Shown: positions 22,608-34,364 of the stretch, in pieces
How positions within the stretch are numbered: position 1 is the first letter of the stretch
How the letters are laid out: each line of letters starts with the position of its first letter
DNA from: Neurospora tetraspora
Taxonomy: Eukaryota > Ascomycota > Sordariomycetes > Sordariales > Sordariaceae
DNA length: 64,000 nucleotides
Direction of reading: 5' to 3'
NCBI RefSeq assembly: GCF_033439725.1
Contig: NW_026944391.1
Span: forward strand, 62,001 to 126,000
Made by a program: the position numbers and the translations under genes
The notes under the pieces: model-generated
What the model was told of the DNA's origin: nothing
The model's input: the letters and a program-made list of their open reading frames with translations, nothing else
Databases searched by the model: none

Positions 22608-23715
22608 GTGGAGGAGAGTGTAAGAGTCTCATGGTTATAGTGACAAAAGTGGACGGTGGCCACAGGTTGACTAAATACCCCTTTTATGTTGTTTACTTTG
22701 TCAATGCGATTTTGTTGGGCCCCGCGTAATTTGCGGATGATTGATAGCCCTGTTTACATATCTGGACATGATATTTATGACTGTATAGAGAAAAGCTTAT
22801 TTCCGGACTTCATTAATGGCTCAGATGTGACATTTGATACTGACCTCTCCATACCCACATGGCGTTGTAGAGGCAAATTGCTGTGCAACCCTTTTGACTG
22901 CGGTGCCGGGACAAACAGGTGTCGAGTTCACCGTTACTTGATAGCCAAGTGGCGCTTGGAAGTCATAGGAAAGAAGAAAGCCGTCTCAAGGCTACACTAG
23001 TGCAAGGCCGCGTACATCTTTCGTGCACCGGCCAGCTCACCGGGCGGCCATCGACCGGACGACCTTGCGAATTCTGGTGTTCTGGTAGGTTGGACGAGGG
23101 TTTCTGAACGTGTTGCCAGCGGTGGGTGTCCTCGGTTTGCGTTTCGCCAGATTCCAAAGCCTCTCTCCCTTTTTGCAAAGATCAGACGAGGCGGGAGGCT
23201 TGAAGCCGGCATCAACTCTGCTGACCGGGTTGAACTTGACGAAGGTATGGGATCATCACCTAGTGTACCCCCTTTCATCCCAGGTACCTGCGCTCCCGAG
23301 GGTAGCCACCTCTCCCGAATTTCCGGGCACCAGCGGGGAGACCACGGCCGGGGCTGCACGCGAGTGCCCCATCGTTCCTTCCTCAGGCTGCCTTCACTTG
23401 CTCTTTCCCACTTTGGCGGTTCGTCCCTCCAGTTCTGACCGTCCACGAGTGCCACTCACTCTTGCTGTTTGCTTTCCCCTCTTCCTTTCCTTCCAACTCC
23501 CATCCCCATTTCCTCCTCCTCGAGGCGACACTTTCCAGGTTGCAGCAAATTCCAGCTCTGCGGTAGCCGCCCCCCTTCGTCGCCGTCACCACTTCCAACG
23601 CGACTTCGACCTCGATCTCAGACTGTTCTTGTACCCAAACACCTTCCCCATCATCCATCGCGACAACTTCTCAGGCACGACCAGCCTCTCGCACCCGACA
23701 AAGTAGCAGGAAGCC
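22608..23715. other. Intergenic region upstream of the single-span membrane protein gene
   Basis: No supported gene. The stretch from about 23385 to 23560 is strongly pyrimidine-rich (TTCC/CTCC runs), a common feature just upstream of transcription starts in filamentous fungi, and suits a promoter and leader for the gene at 23716. Confidence 0.5.
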
Positions 23716-24794
23716 ATGGAGTTGGGTCTGTCCAGAAAGCCTCCTCGCTTGCGCCTCCCAGAAGCAGCCCCGATGGTCGTTCAGAGGGGTGGCGGAGACT
23801 GCCCAAAGGATTACCAATGGTACACTTGTAACGTGGCCCAAGGCATTCCCTATTCGGGCTGCTGCGCGATGGATCCTTGCCGTCCGGATATGGTCGATTG
23901 CCCTGATCGGTACAAACCTGATGATGATATCACGTCTACAACCATCGTCATTACCAGTACAGAATCTCCCAGCACAGAAACTCACTTCACCACTATCACT
24001 TCCTCTGCCAGATCGGACCTTATCCCAACTCTGACTTCCCACTCATCGTCAACAGGCACTACTGGTAGTGCTTCCTCAACCGCTAGCGCAACGGTCACTG
24101 CTACTCCTGATGCGCCGCCCACTGTAGTCCACAAGGAACTTTCAGTTGGCGCGATAGCAGGAATCGCAGTGGGATGTTCCCTTGCCTTCATCTTCTTCGC
24201 CATCTCCGTTTGTATGTGGTGGGGTCGGCGCCGAGCGAAGAAAGATGAGAAGAAGGACAGCGCGGACACTGCAAACGTTTCGTCGTTTCTCGGTCCAACC
24301 GACAGGAACAACCCAGTCGAAACGGGACAAGAAAAGAATGTGTCCCAGTCTGGCTCCCGTTTCCCACTTGGAAGCTACCAACCAGTCCCCACAGGTGTTC
24401 CTTACGAATACATAGGACGAGGTAAGCGAACTCCATTCCCCAAGCGTCAAACGCAACGCAGTCGCACTGAGTCGGTAGGGATTTCTATACTGACAACAAC
24501 TCTTTAGACGTGACAAGCTCGGCATCCACGACCAACACGAACTGGCCAGGCTCGCCGATGGACTACGAGAGTCACCGTTTCAGCGGAGCGACGACCATGT
24601 CGACCCCAGCGAGCCACAACAGCGGAAGCACTCCGGCCAGCCCGAACTTCCAATCACGAGGGGCCTCGGAACTCGACACCAACCAGGCGTACCAGCAGGG
24701 TGGATGGGGCACAAGGTTCGAACCAATGCACGAAATCCCCGAGCTTGAAGGCAATGAAAGGCCACCACAACACTCCCAAGGCCCGAACAACTAG
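23716..24794 (+). CDS. Single-span membrane protein with short Cys-rich ectodomain
   Basis: Two exons, 23716-24421 and 24508-24794, encode 330 residues. The intron has a GTAAGC donor and a TTTAG acceptor. Residues about 28-66 carry a compact Cys motif (DCPKDYQWYTC, GCCAMDPCRPDMVDC). A Thr/Ser-rich stalk of about 75 residues follows. One transmembrane helix (about 142-166) is followed at once by the basic stop-transfer WWGRRRAKKDEKK. The cytosolic tail of about 150 residues is Ser/Pro/Asn-rich. Layout resembles fungal Mid2/Wsc-like wall sensors and Podospora/Neurospora proteins of unknown function. No N-terminal signal peptide is visible: the first 25 residues are MELGLSRKPPRLRLPEAAP and so on. 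The helix may therefore act as a reverse signal anchor, or a 5' exon is missing. Function not known. Confidence 0.7.
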
Positions 24795-25450
24795 CGAGGA
24801 CTCACTCCATTGTGGTGAGCAGGGAGACACGATAGCTTGGTTTTGTGGTCGATAATGAGACGGGTTTCTTAAGGGGCCATAATATACAGCCACACAAGAG
24901 ACGATGAAGAATGCGATAGGCTTCCATGAGAGAAGCAACCTCCAGAACGAGACGATATTGAAGGAACGGGCTATGGTCGAGTATCATGGGTGATTTGGAC
25001 TGTTAATCTAGGCACATCAGTTGCGCAGGTGAGGGTGAGGACACTTACTCCGGCTCACTAGGATAGTGTCCTGGCCCTAACCTCGCCTGGAAAAAACCAA
25101 CCACTTCAATGGGATCACCCGAGCGAAGGACTAGAATGATGTGATGAACAAGAAATAATAGACGGTCTAATTGATCAAAAAGCGGCCCTTAGACGCCAAA
25201 CCATGCATTTTCCCCTTTCCGTGACCAGTCCTGACAACGACGATGATCCAGCTTGTGGCCCGAAAGTCCTTTTTTCAAAACAAGCTTACCGGTTTCCCAC
25301 ACTGTTCGATCATCTTCCAGCGAGGAAGTTATGTAGTGTGTCGTAAGAAGCATTTTAACAGATAGAAACAGAGGAGAGGAACAAAGAAAGCAAGCCAACC
25401 CACATTTCCCAATTGCTGTACTAATTAATGACTCTCTCAGGTGTGCCCTC
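24795..25450. other. Convergent intergenic region before RPB4
   Basis: Two genes end toward each other here. No coding frame is supported. The sequence is presumably two 3' tails. Confidence 0.5.
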
Positions 25451-26011
25451 CTAGGTGCTCATGAGCTTGGCCATCTCATCCAGCAATTCTTGTAGGTCCT
25501 CGTCTTTGATCTTGTCCGCCAGGGAGGGGATCAGCGTCTTGCACTCGTCGGCACTATCGCAACAGAGTGATCCTAGATAGCCACAGAAACAGAAACAGTC
25601 AGCAAGTCACATACATCTTCACTCAACAACAAATGTTCCCCATCCTCCAACTCCACTTCCCCTGGAACGAGAGAAAGAGAGAGAAAACATACCAATCTGC
25701 GCCCTCTCAAACTTGGTCAACTCCTTACGCGCGCTCAACAACCTCTCCACGGCCTCCACGTTCTCCTTCTGCTTGAAGCGCGCAAACGCGTCCAGGTAGT
25801 CGAGCGTCTTGTTGAGCACGTCCGTCTCGTTGCGGTCCTTGCGGTCCTTGCGACGCTTAGTCATGAGCGCGTTGATGACGAGGGAAGCCTCTGAGAGGGT
25901 GAGCGTGTCCACGTCCTGGAACTCGCCCAGCTTGAGCACCGCCGAGGCTTCCTCCTCGCCGGGAGGGGGAGGCTTGGAGCGCGAGGTGGGTGCGTGGTGT
26001 TGGTCCGACAT
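25451..26011 (-). CDS. rpb4: RNA polymerase II subunit RPB4
   Basis: Two exons on the minus strand, 25693-26011 and 25451-25572, encode 146 residues. The 118-bp intron (GTATGT...TCTAG) splits a Gly codon. The first exon gives LKLGEFQDVDTLTLSEASLVINAL, the conserved tip-association part, and ends FERAQIG. The second exon gives the HRDC-like end ADECKTLIPSLADKIKDED and LQELLDEMAKLM, matching the Rpb4 C terminus closely. Rpb4 with Rpb7 forms the stalk of RNA polymerase II, acting in initiation, transcript release and mRNA fate. The protein is shorter than the S. cerevisiae one, which carries an insert, and matches other filamentous fungi. The region just upstream (26031-26135) is full of simple repeats that probably lie in the 5' leader or promoter. 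Confidence 0.9.
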
Positions 26012-26030
26012 TTTCTTGCTTGGTTGGGGG

Positions 26031-26135
26031 GTTCGTTCGTTCGTTCGTTCACTTGTGTGTGTGTGTGTGTTTGGTGTGGTGTGTCGTCTGGGGACGGGAG
26101 CGCGCGCCGCTGGCTGGCTGGCTGGCTGGCTAACC
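26031..26135. repeat. Cluster of three simple-sequence repeats upstream of RPB4
   Basis: Three microsatellites lie within about 105 bp: a GTTC tetranucleotide run (26033-26050), a GT dinucleotide run (26053-26070) and a TGGC/CTGG tetranucleotide run (26110-26130). They start about 20 bp upstream of the RPB4 start codon, so they are probably in its leader or core promoter. Confidence 0.85.
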
Positions 26136-27573
26136 TGGCGTTTCAGAGGAAAGAGATCGGTATTCGGATTGATGCGCTCGCTATCGAGATGGGCTTTGAT
26201 CCAAGTTGCCGATGTGCTTGACCGGCAGTGAGCCTCGTGGAGTTTCTTGTCTTGTTCGCGACGCCTTCGACGTTGAGTTGTTGTGTTCTTGTCCTCCTAC
26301 TGAACCTTCCAAAATCCAAGCTACGGTTGTCGCGCTCGAGCGCTGCTGCTGGTACCGGGTGCGCCGTTCGAAGATAATGGCACTATAATTCGGTGATTCG
26401 ATAAAACGTCTGCTTGAAGTGTCGAGGTGTGGTTGTAGGCTCGTATTTTTGGCAGTTATGACAGATATGATTTGGCGTTGAATGGTAAGGTTGTTACGCA
26501 CCAGGAATTGTCACTGGGAGGTTCCAGGTTGGGGGTCGTTGTTTGCCGGCCGTGTCTCCTGTGCGACACCGCATTCACTGTGCAAATGGAACCGACAGAA
26601 CAGCGTCATGTTAATACACACAGCGTAAGATACAGTCATGCATATTTCGTCAAATGAACCGGTATCAATACCACTAACATCTACAATACACCCCTGGAAA
26701 GTCCGTTAGCTCGAGACCTCTAGTCAACTTGTCCAGGAGTTTCCACATCCAGTTTATGTGTTGTCTTCGATGACACGGAATTAAGTTAGTATGAATATGT
26801 TAAATGAAGTACTGCTAATCTATGTCTGGCTGATAATTATGCATTTCAAAGTATCATTACAGCGTTCAGGACGGGTTGGTATGAGTCTTATTCCGCCAAC
26901 CAAGCTAACCAAGAAACAACGAACAGGGGGGGTGTTGACAACTTGCCTTGTTTGTAATTCAACCCAACTCGCACTAGGAGACTGGAATTCCAGTATTGAT
27001 CCAAAACCTGCGCTTAGCCATGTTTTCATATTTATATCTTTGTCATCTACGTTCTGTGCGGAATATCTGGGAACTGGTGGGTATTCATGCCGAGCCAAGC
27101 GTTTACACCCCCCATCGTGACATGACACTCGGCGCTCTGTCCTGCAGACGGAATGAGAAGGACATGATGGTTGTTCAACATACGAGTTACTCTCCCCTCT
27201 TCGCCCAAGGCTGGCGGCTCCCTGGGCCCTCTGTTTCACTTCCGCTTCGTTCCACACGCCCGCGCTGTCTTCTTCATGGGGTCTTGGAAAAGTCGATATG
27301 CCGAACCGGGCGTAGCTCTTCATAACTGCTACTCTCCCCGCAAAACTGCCTCCCAATGCATCCATGACCTATACGTGCCCTGGTCTTCAACCCGACTATC
27401 CGCCTCGCTCTTCCTAAAGACGCCACCATGCCCCAGGCCTCGACAGATCGAGCGCGAACAAACCAGAACCGCGAACGCTCCCAGTCAGACTGTGGAACGA
27501 GAGGCATAATAGTCTCAGCAGTTGTGTGAAGGGAATCCCAATCTCATCCATCCTCCCGCCTTCGTTATTCTGC
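26136..27573. other. Intergenic region between RPB4 and RGB-1
   Basis: No supported gene. It should hold the RPB4 promoter at its left and the 3' tail of rgb-1 at its right. Open frames on both strands at 26820-27509 overlap and have no domain. Confidence 0.5.
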
Positions 27574-29621
27574 CTACAACGCGGAAAAGACAAAAAGCTA
27601 TAGGAAAAATGGTTAGCTATCAATAGGGCCTAGATGAAGACGCGACCAAGAACTAGCGGGGCAAGAACTTACGTTGTTGGTTGCTGCGATGGCGATGCTG
27701 TCCTCGAACGGATGCCAGCTCATATGGAGAATCTTCTTATTGAAGTCGATTTGGTCGGCGTCTGTCTCTTTGCGCATCCTTTGGCCCTGGCCTGCCGCTG
27801 CCGGGCTTCCTGCCCGTGAATTTCCCTTCTTACCACCGTTAGCTGTAGGACTTGTCGACGAGTTAATGGGTGTCGGCACCCCAACTTTCTTGGCCTTGAA
27901 CGCCGACTTATCCGCTTGCAGGACGACCTCCACCTCCTTGTCGGGATCCGATGGGTAGATCATGAAGTTGTTGTTGTAGCTTCCTGTCATTACGTTCTTG
28001 GCGTCTCCAGAGAATACAACCTCGAATTTGTCAAAGATGCTGTCGTTTTCGTATGTGTCGCAGAGTCTCGGCCTGAGGTGTTCGTGAATGGGGATCGTCT
28101 TGACTGGCTGCCGCTCCATGTTGACGTCCCAAATCTTGACCGTCAGGTAGTCGCGGGAAAGGATATACCGGCCGTCGTGGGAGAATCGAACGTCGGAGAT
28201 GGAAGATATGATTTCAGAGAAGAAAGACCGGGACGATGGGTCCTCTTCTTGTTCGAACACTGTATCGGAAAAACGAATTGTAAGCAATGGTCAGCGGTAG
28301 ATAGAGGAGAAAACATTCTCCAAATACGGTTCACCAAAATTCAACGTACTCTTTGCGTGCTGGTCGCACAACGCCCTTTCGCGCATATCTGCCAGCTTGA
28401 TTGTGCCCTTGGAACTGGCATACATGAACCAGTTGCAGCTCAGAGGGTGGAACTCTGCGGCCGTAATGACCTCTGTCAATTCCTCCATGTTCGCCGGCTT
28501 GATGTCCACAATGTTGAAGCTCTGGTCCTGGATATTCAAATTCCATAGGTTGATCCGCAAATCATCGCTGCTGATGAAGGTCTCGCCATCGCTGTTGACG
28601 GAAATGCTGTTGATGTGGTACGCATGGGCATTGGCATATGTTCTCCGAGGCACGGCGGCAACGACTGTGTCGTGGTGGGTAAGCCTGGGTAGCTTGAGAT
28701 CGGCGGGACTGCGAAACTGAGCATGAGGTAAGGCACGGGGTGCGCCTCCACCGCCGGCCACGTTTGCAGGCGTCAAATCATGGGATAGGTTGTTCTCGGC
28801 GACAACCTTAAGCGACTTCTCGAACACCTTCCATAGCTTGATCGTCTTGTCGTTTGTCGAGAGGAGGTAGTGGGAGGCATTTTGTCTCCTGCACCACTTG
28901 ATTTTGTTGATCTTTTCCTCGATTTCAAGAGACTTGAGGTAGTCGAACTCGGGCTCGTGGGACTGGAATTCGGTATGGAACTTGTACTCGCAGGTTTTTT
29001 TCTGTCGACAGGTAAGCAAGATATAGACAAGTGGCGGGCCAGCAGGTAGGCCGGAGGGGAAAGGGGGAGTTCTGCAACTCCACTAACCGTCTCGTTCCGT
29101 TCGAATAGCACGACTCGTCCACCCTTATCACCAGTCGCCAAGTAGTTTCCGGTGTGGTCAAATTCTACCGTGGAGATGATATCGGCTGGTAAAGGCGGGT
29201 CAGCATGGCCGAGGATATTGATGACGTGAGGAGGGGCATTGACGGGCTCCTGGTCGAGGGACCCGTCGTGGGAGGAGGGGTGGGTCGTACCTTCGGTGAT
29301 GTCCTCAACATCTCCCTTGTCGCCGAAGCATCTGTAACAAAATCTCAGTACGATGAAGTGATGCAAACGCAGGAAGACGAGGCGACGTCTCGTGCAAAGA
29401 AGAGCGATGACGGAGAAAGGCGTAGGCCAACGTGGAGCGGAGATCGGACCCAGACGTGGGCGCGGGTGCGGGCACAGGGACAGGCACGAGCGCAATCGCA
29501 CCGAGACGGACGCTCGCGAGGCAGAAGTCGATGGGAATGGAAAACAAGACGGAGGGTCAGGGAGGAGTTGGACTTACTGGGTGAACTTCCATGTCGGAGA
29601 GTTGGTATCTGTTTCCACCAT
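27574..29621 (-). CDS. rgb-1: Protein phosphatase 2A B55 regulatory subunit (RGB-1/CDC55)
   Basis: Six exons on the minus strand: 29578-29621, 29291-29331, 29088-29185, 28350-29001, 27673-28259 and 27574-27597, giving 481 residues. The start [15 protein letters not shown] leads into the first WD blade. Hallmarks follow in order: [20 protein letters not shown], the [20 protein letters not shown] segment, [40 protein letters not shown], and the end NNLFVFSAL. These are typical of the seven-blade B55 family, which directs PP2A to substrates in mitosis, morphogenesis and, in Neurospora, conidiation. The first two exons are 44 and 41 nt, and the last codes only seven residues and the stop (24 nt). 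A Gly/Ala-rich insert ([13 protein letters not shown]) interrupts one blade. The Tc1-like element of region 2 begins 1023 bp upstream of the start codon. Confidence 0.93.
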
Positions 29622-30643
29622 CTTCAACGATTCCCGGGGCCGTGGGCGATTAGATCCCCACCTCTACCAGATATTGGACAAGGGCGACGAGCGGACGGAG
29701 GGACAGACGGGCAACGATGGCAAGGGACGGCGTTCCCAATGGCGATGATGGACAAGAAGAGATTTCACGAGCTCCGAGGCGCGAAATCAAGGGATGGCGG
29801 AGAGACGGGAGTTGGAGATCTGGAGTAGAGGTGCCCAACAGAGCCCGGGTCAATACAGGTAGGTGCGCTATGGATGTTGTTGCAGGGAGCGTATGTATGG
29901 ATGAAGGTAAGGGTTGGGTAGGGAAGGACGGGAGGAGGGCAATAAGCAGCGAGCGGAGACTTGGTAGGTGTTGAGGTAAGGTATGTACCTGGCTAGGTGG
30001 TGGGCGGTCGGGTGTGGTGGAAGCAGAGCCCGACCCGAGTGGTAGTAAGGTACGTAGGGCGACGAGAGGAGGCAGCTGGGCGGAGGAGGACCTGAAGGGA
30101 CCGGGATGGAGGGTGTGAGGCTCAACGGCCAGACGTATAACTAGTAGTGCAGCGAAGCGATTGAGGTGCAAACCCAACTGAAAGGGTTTTGTCGCAGCGA
30201 CGGGACCTGGACAAGACCGACGGGAGGTGTGTGGGCGCCGACCGAGCGATAATCTGACGTTGCTTCCTGGGAGCTACCTCTAGGCGTGGGCCAGCTTCGT
30301 GGTGCTGCAGGTGCGCAAAGCCAAGTGATGGAGATGCGGGGTACGTCAAGTCGAGTGCTGTATGCGGATATGGCGTAAATTGTTGTTGTTGAAGGTCAAT
30401 GTTGTTGCCTTTGCAAGATTGAGCAAAAGATGGTGGATGGAGATGGAGATGGATGGGCCGAGACGTGGGAAGGAGCAGCGAGACGACCTCTGGGCAGGGC
30501 AGTTAAGCTTTGATTGAAGGGAATGACGAGCTAGTTAGCGAGGTACGGAGTGGGCACGGGGTGGATGGGCGGGCGCCGAGGTACCCTTTACTGTGGTGGT
30601 CAGGTTGGCCCCTCCCTCCTCAACATGGGGTCAGCCCATGCCC
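29622..30643. other. Upstream region of rgb-1, cut off by the transposon block
   Basis: This 1-kb stretch has normal base composition and should contain the rgb-1 promoter. A 175-codon minus-strand frame (29650-30177) is Pro/Ser/Leu-rich with no domain and is not accepted. Composition changes abruptly at about 30700. Confidence 0.5.
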
Positions 30644-30698
30644 CTGTGCGTTGAAAACGCGGTGTCAGTCCCCACTTTTGAATTGAGCCGCCAGATAC
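30644..30698 (+). repeat. Left terminal inverted repeat of the 9.4-kb element
   Basis: The sequence is the reverse complement of 40009-40063 with two mismatches. It opens with an imperfect palindrome, GCGTTGAAAACGC. It keeps several CpA dinucleotides, unlike the RIP-mutated interior. Confidence 0.95.
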
Positions 30699-30929
30699 AT
30701 AAACATACATCAATATTAATATACCAGACCTTCGAAATCTATAACTTCGTCGTTTTATACTCGATTTACACGTAAATTTAACGATTTTAACTGGATTTTG
30801 GAAGGGAAAAGATTTAAGATAGTTATAGCAATAAAGCACTATATAAATAACCAGCAGCGCCAAACGATATACGTAATACTAGTTACTGGCGAGCATCCTC
30901 GTAAAATTGTATATATTATTAGTATTAGT

Positions 30930-31960
30930 GAGCAGTAGGTTTGGAGATTGAAAAAGAATTACGATACGATTAGGTAATTATATCCCTAATTTCGTTTAAT
31001 ATTTAACGCAATTATATTAGCGCCTTAGGTTATAGAGGTTAGTCTATTATAGTTAGTTGTATACGATAGCTTTAAATTATATTTAATTTACTATTGTATA
31101 GGAAGTTCTCGAGTTCCTTCGATATAAACCCGATCTATACCTCGATGAGATATAGCACTTTTTAGCTAGCAAATTAAATATATACGTATTACGGTCCGCT
31201 ATATCGAAGTAATTGAAATCTTCTAATTGGAGTAATAAGAGGATGGCCTATAAAGCCTCCTAGCGCAATGAATTATTGCGGTTAGATTGGTTGAGGAAGA
31301 TTTCTAAATTCTTTATAGAAATATACGTTTTTATAACGAATTTAGTATCGATAAGAAGGATGGTGCTCGTTATATAAGATAAGCGCTAAAGGGTATATTT
31401 TTATAATTAGAGAGCGCGTTAATTAGGGGTAAACGGTTCTAGCTATTATTAATATTAATTATAGATAGCTTTATCGCTATAATATATTATAAAGGAGTAA
31501 TAGATACGAATAGCTTTATTATATAGTTAAAGGAGGAGGTGCTCCTTAAACAAATTCCTTCCTTGCCCGGTATAGTATTTTAATAATAGATAACGTATTA
31601 TAATATAAATACCCCTTTATTAAAAACGCGTACGATAATAGAAATATATTACTTTAGTTTTTACTACTATACTCTTTAAGTTTTAACCCTATTAAGGTTT
31701 ATTTTAATAATATAAAGGTATATATAAAGTGGTTATATTAGTAGGTTGGCGGTAACCAATTAAAAGAGGGCGAGATTAAGAGCTTCTTTAAAGGAATAAT
31801 GCGGGTAATAGAGTAGGAGGTTTATATTATACAAAGGTATTACCGTTAAGCGTACGTGCCCTTTAACGAATTTAATGAGGCTAGCGAGTTAAAGGATTAT
31901 GTTGTGTTGTATAGGAATTAATTATACGAATTGAAATTAATAGGAATGGTAGTATAAGAT
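30930..31960 (+). pseudogene. Decayed Tc1/mariner (IS630-like) transposase
   Basis: Read in shifting plus-strand frames, the stretch gives an HTH-like start and then the DDE endonuclease. Landmarks include RYKPDLYLDEIQHFL near 31125, NWSNKRMAYKAS near 31240, a first catalytic block IDKKDGARY near 31365 and YYKGVIDTNSF near 31490. The second block is LIIDN near 31605, followed by LLYSLSFNPIKVYFNNIK near 31680-31730. The last corresponds to the PxYSPxxNPIE block; the usual Glu reads as Lys, a G-to-A change of RIP type. Many stops at former Gln/Trp codons show the gene is dead. The protein would have cut and joined the inverted repeats that bound the block. Confidence 0.85.
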
Positions 31961-34086
31961 ATTAAATTATATAGTAGATATACCGAATTGAGTATGGTTA
32001 GAATTGAGTGTAGTTAAATGCCTAATTGAGTAATATAAAATGAAAAAAAAAGTAAGAAAATAGCGTAAATGTGTAATAATAGTAATAATAATGATAAAAA
32101 CCCTTAAAGTATTAGAAATATTGGAAATTCTTTAAAATCAATATAATTTATAAGTATAATAGGTGGAATTTAAATTTTAAATTATAAAATCGGTTTAGGG
32201 ATAGAACCTTAACTCCTTCTTACTGGAAAGTATTAGTATAATATTAATATTATTTAGGTAGTTTCGTTTGGATTTAGGCGTCGGTTTTAGGTGGTTTGTC
32301 GGTTTTCTCGTAGAATTTAATAATATCCTTAAACGTGATTTTATTAATTGAGATATTATTAACCGCAAAGTAATCGTCAATAACTTTTTCGTAGTTGGGA
32401 AAGTTTTTATTTTTGCCAGTAAGGTGGATAGAGTTAATTACCTTTATTATATGTAGTATATCTTTATTTCCTTTACTAACTAGAGTATTAATTTTTTAAT
32501 AGAAATAATTCTTAAAGAATTATTTATACTTTTAACCTCTTCTTCCTAATATTCCCTTTATTATATTTTTTATTAATTCGTTATTAATATTATTAAGGTC
32601 TAAGGCTCCTCCTTCCTCCTTTATTTTATCTTCTTTAACTATTCTTTTAATATTTTCCTCTATATTAATTCGTATTGTTCGGATAATTTATAATTTGTAC
32701 TTTTTAGTTAATTAATTAAAATTTAAAGCGGATAATTCTTTAATATCATTAGGGTTAATAGGACCCTTAGGGATATTATAAAACCTAATTAGCATCTGGT
32801 AGTTAATATTACCGGTACAAACCTTTCTAATTATCCGGTAAAGTATTAAAAATATATAAAATCCGGTCGGGAGCAAGGCGGCAAATATAAATATTTAGCC
32901 TGGGCCGTTAGGGGTTTTACCGATAAGTAAAATTTTTAATTAGTTAGCGATTCGATTCTTAAAGCGGTTAAACTATTAACAAGCGGCCTTCTTTATAATT
33001 ATAGAAATAGAGAGATCGCGCGCGGACTCTAATTATAATAGTTTTAGTTCCTTTTCGTTAGGAATTTCCTTATAAGAAGGCTTTTTATATATAGGGCGCG
33101 TACTAGCTATTTTCGGGGGTATTGAAAGGGCGTATCGTTTAATTAACGGAGTGTAACGAAAGTAAATTAGAATTCCGTAAAGGAAGTAGCTACGGTATTC
33201 GTAGGCGGAATTAAAACGAAGGGAATTATTAGGCTAATCGATATTAGGAATATAGTAAATTAATTAAGGGTGGCTTAAGATAATAGAATTATCCTTTATT
33301 AAATTATAAATAAATAAGTCGATAATTTCGTAATAAACGCCTACTTATATTATTAATTTTAAGAAGTGGGTAATATTACTTTTAGTATAGCCGTCAGTGA
33401 AATAAAGGAATTTGGGGGTTACTAGTTTAAAATAAAGGAGTTGGTAACGATAAATAAAACGATAGTCGATAAAATTAAGAGTAGTATAACCGTTGTTAAC
33501 GAGGGCGGAATAGTATAATTTATACGGTCTATAAGATAAGTAAATAGAAAGATTTAATAAATTAGGGTATTTATAACGGTCATTTATTAAAGATTTATTT
33601 ATTTTTATAATATTTAATTATATAAGGATAGGCCCTTATTTTCTTCTTTATCCTATAAATTAATAATTCCAAGCGTAATTTAGTTAGGAGGTTATATATT
33701 TTCTTAGTTATAAATAGAATTATTTTCGTTGCCTATAATAGGGTCAATAAAATTGGGTTAGTAAACGGAGACCGGGTGGTAATAGCCGCCGGGGTTAGGG
33801 GTACTGGGAGTTAAAGTACTTATTAGTATATTTATAGGAGGAGCGGTACTTATAATATTAATTTAATAGCTACCGCCATTGTAGGGACATTAGTAATTAT
33901 AGCCGTATTAACTTTAAGTAAGTTATTAATTACCGTTATTACCGCTACTATTATTATTATTATTATTATTGCTATTTCTATTTTTATTCTTATTTTTATT
34001 ACGGTTAGAAAGTTTAATTTCCTTTTTAAATTAATACGAAAATAGTATTCGGCTAAGAAGTGACCCTTTTTACTATAGTAAGTATA

Positions 34087-34364
34087 TGTTATGGGGCTAG
34101 AGCTTAGGGGTTAAGCTTAGCTATTGCCAAGCCGTATCCTACCTTATTAATAGGGTCCCTACCTTATTAATAGGGATGCGAGCCTTCTAATTGGCTAGAC
34201 TTATATACTTGCCTAGCCCGTACGGTCTTAACACTAATTATACAAAACCTTCTTTCGATTATACCCTTTTAGCACAATCTTTCCTCTCTTTCTTTCCTTA
34301 TTAAATATAGCATTTCAACCTTACACAACTACTTACTATACTTTATTCTTACAAACCTATTATA
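34087..34364 (+). repeat. Left LTR of the short element
   Basis: A 278-bp direct repeat of 35733-36010. It shares AACCGTATCC-like and CAAAACCTTCTTTCGA blocks with the right copy. Confidence 0.93.

Noticed and set aside
24705-24730. GGTTCGAACC as a possible tRNA T-loop box
   Set aside because: It lies inside the last exon of the membrane protein gene and no A box, cloverleaf or poly-T terminator accompanies it.
29650-30177. 175-codon minus-strand frame upstream of rgb-1
   Set aside because: Leu/Pro/Ser-rich low-complexity text overlapping the rgb-1 leader; no recognisable family.
30644-30660. GCGTTGAAAACGC palindrome as a target-site duplication or operator
   Set aside because: It is present at both ends in inverted orientation and belongs to the terminal repeat itself.
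33940-33975. ATT/TTA triplet run as a functional microsatellite
   Set aside because: It arises inside a RIP-mutated coding relic (former Asn/Gly-rich text), so it is best explained by decay.
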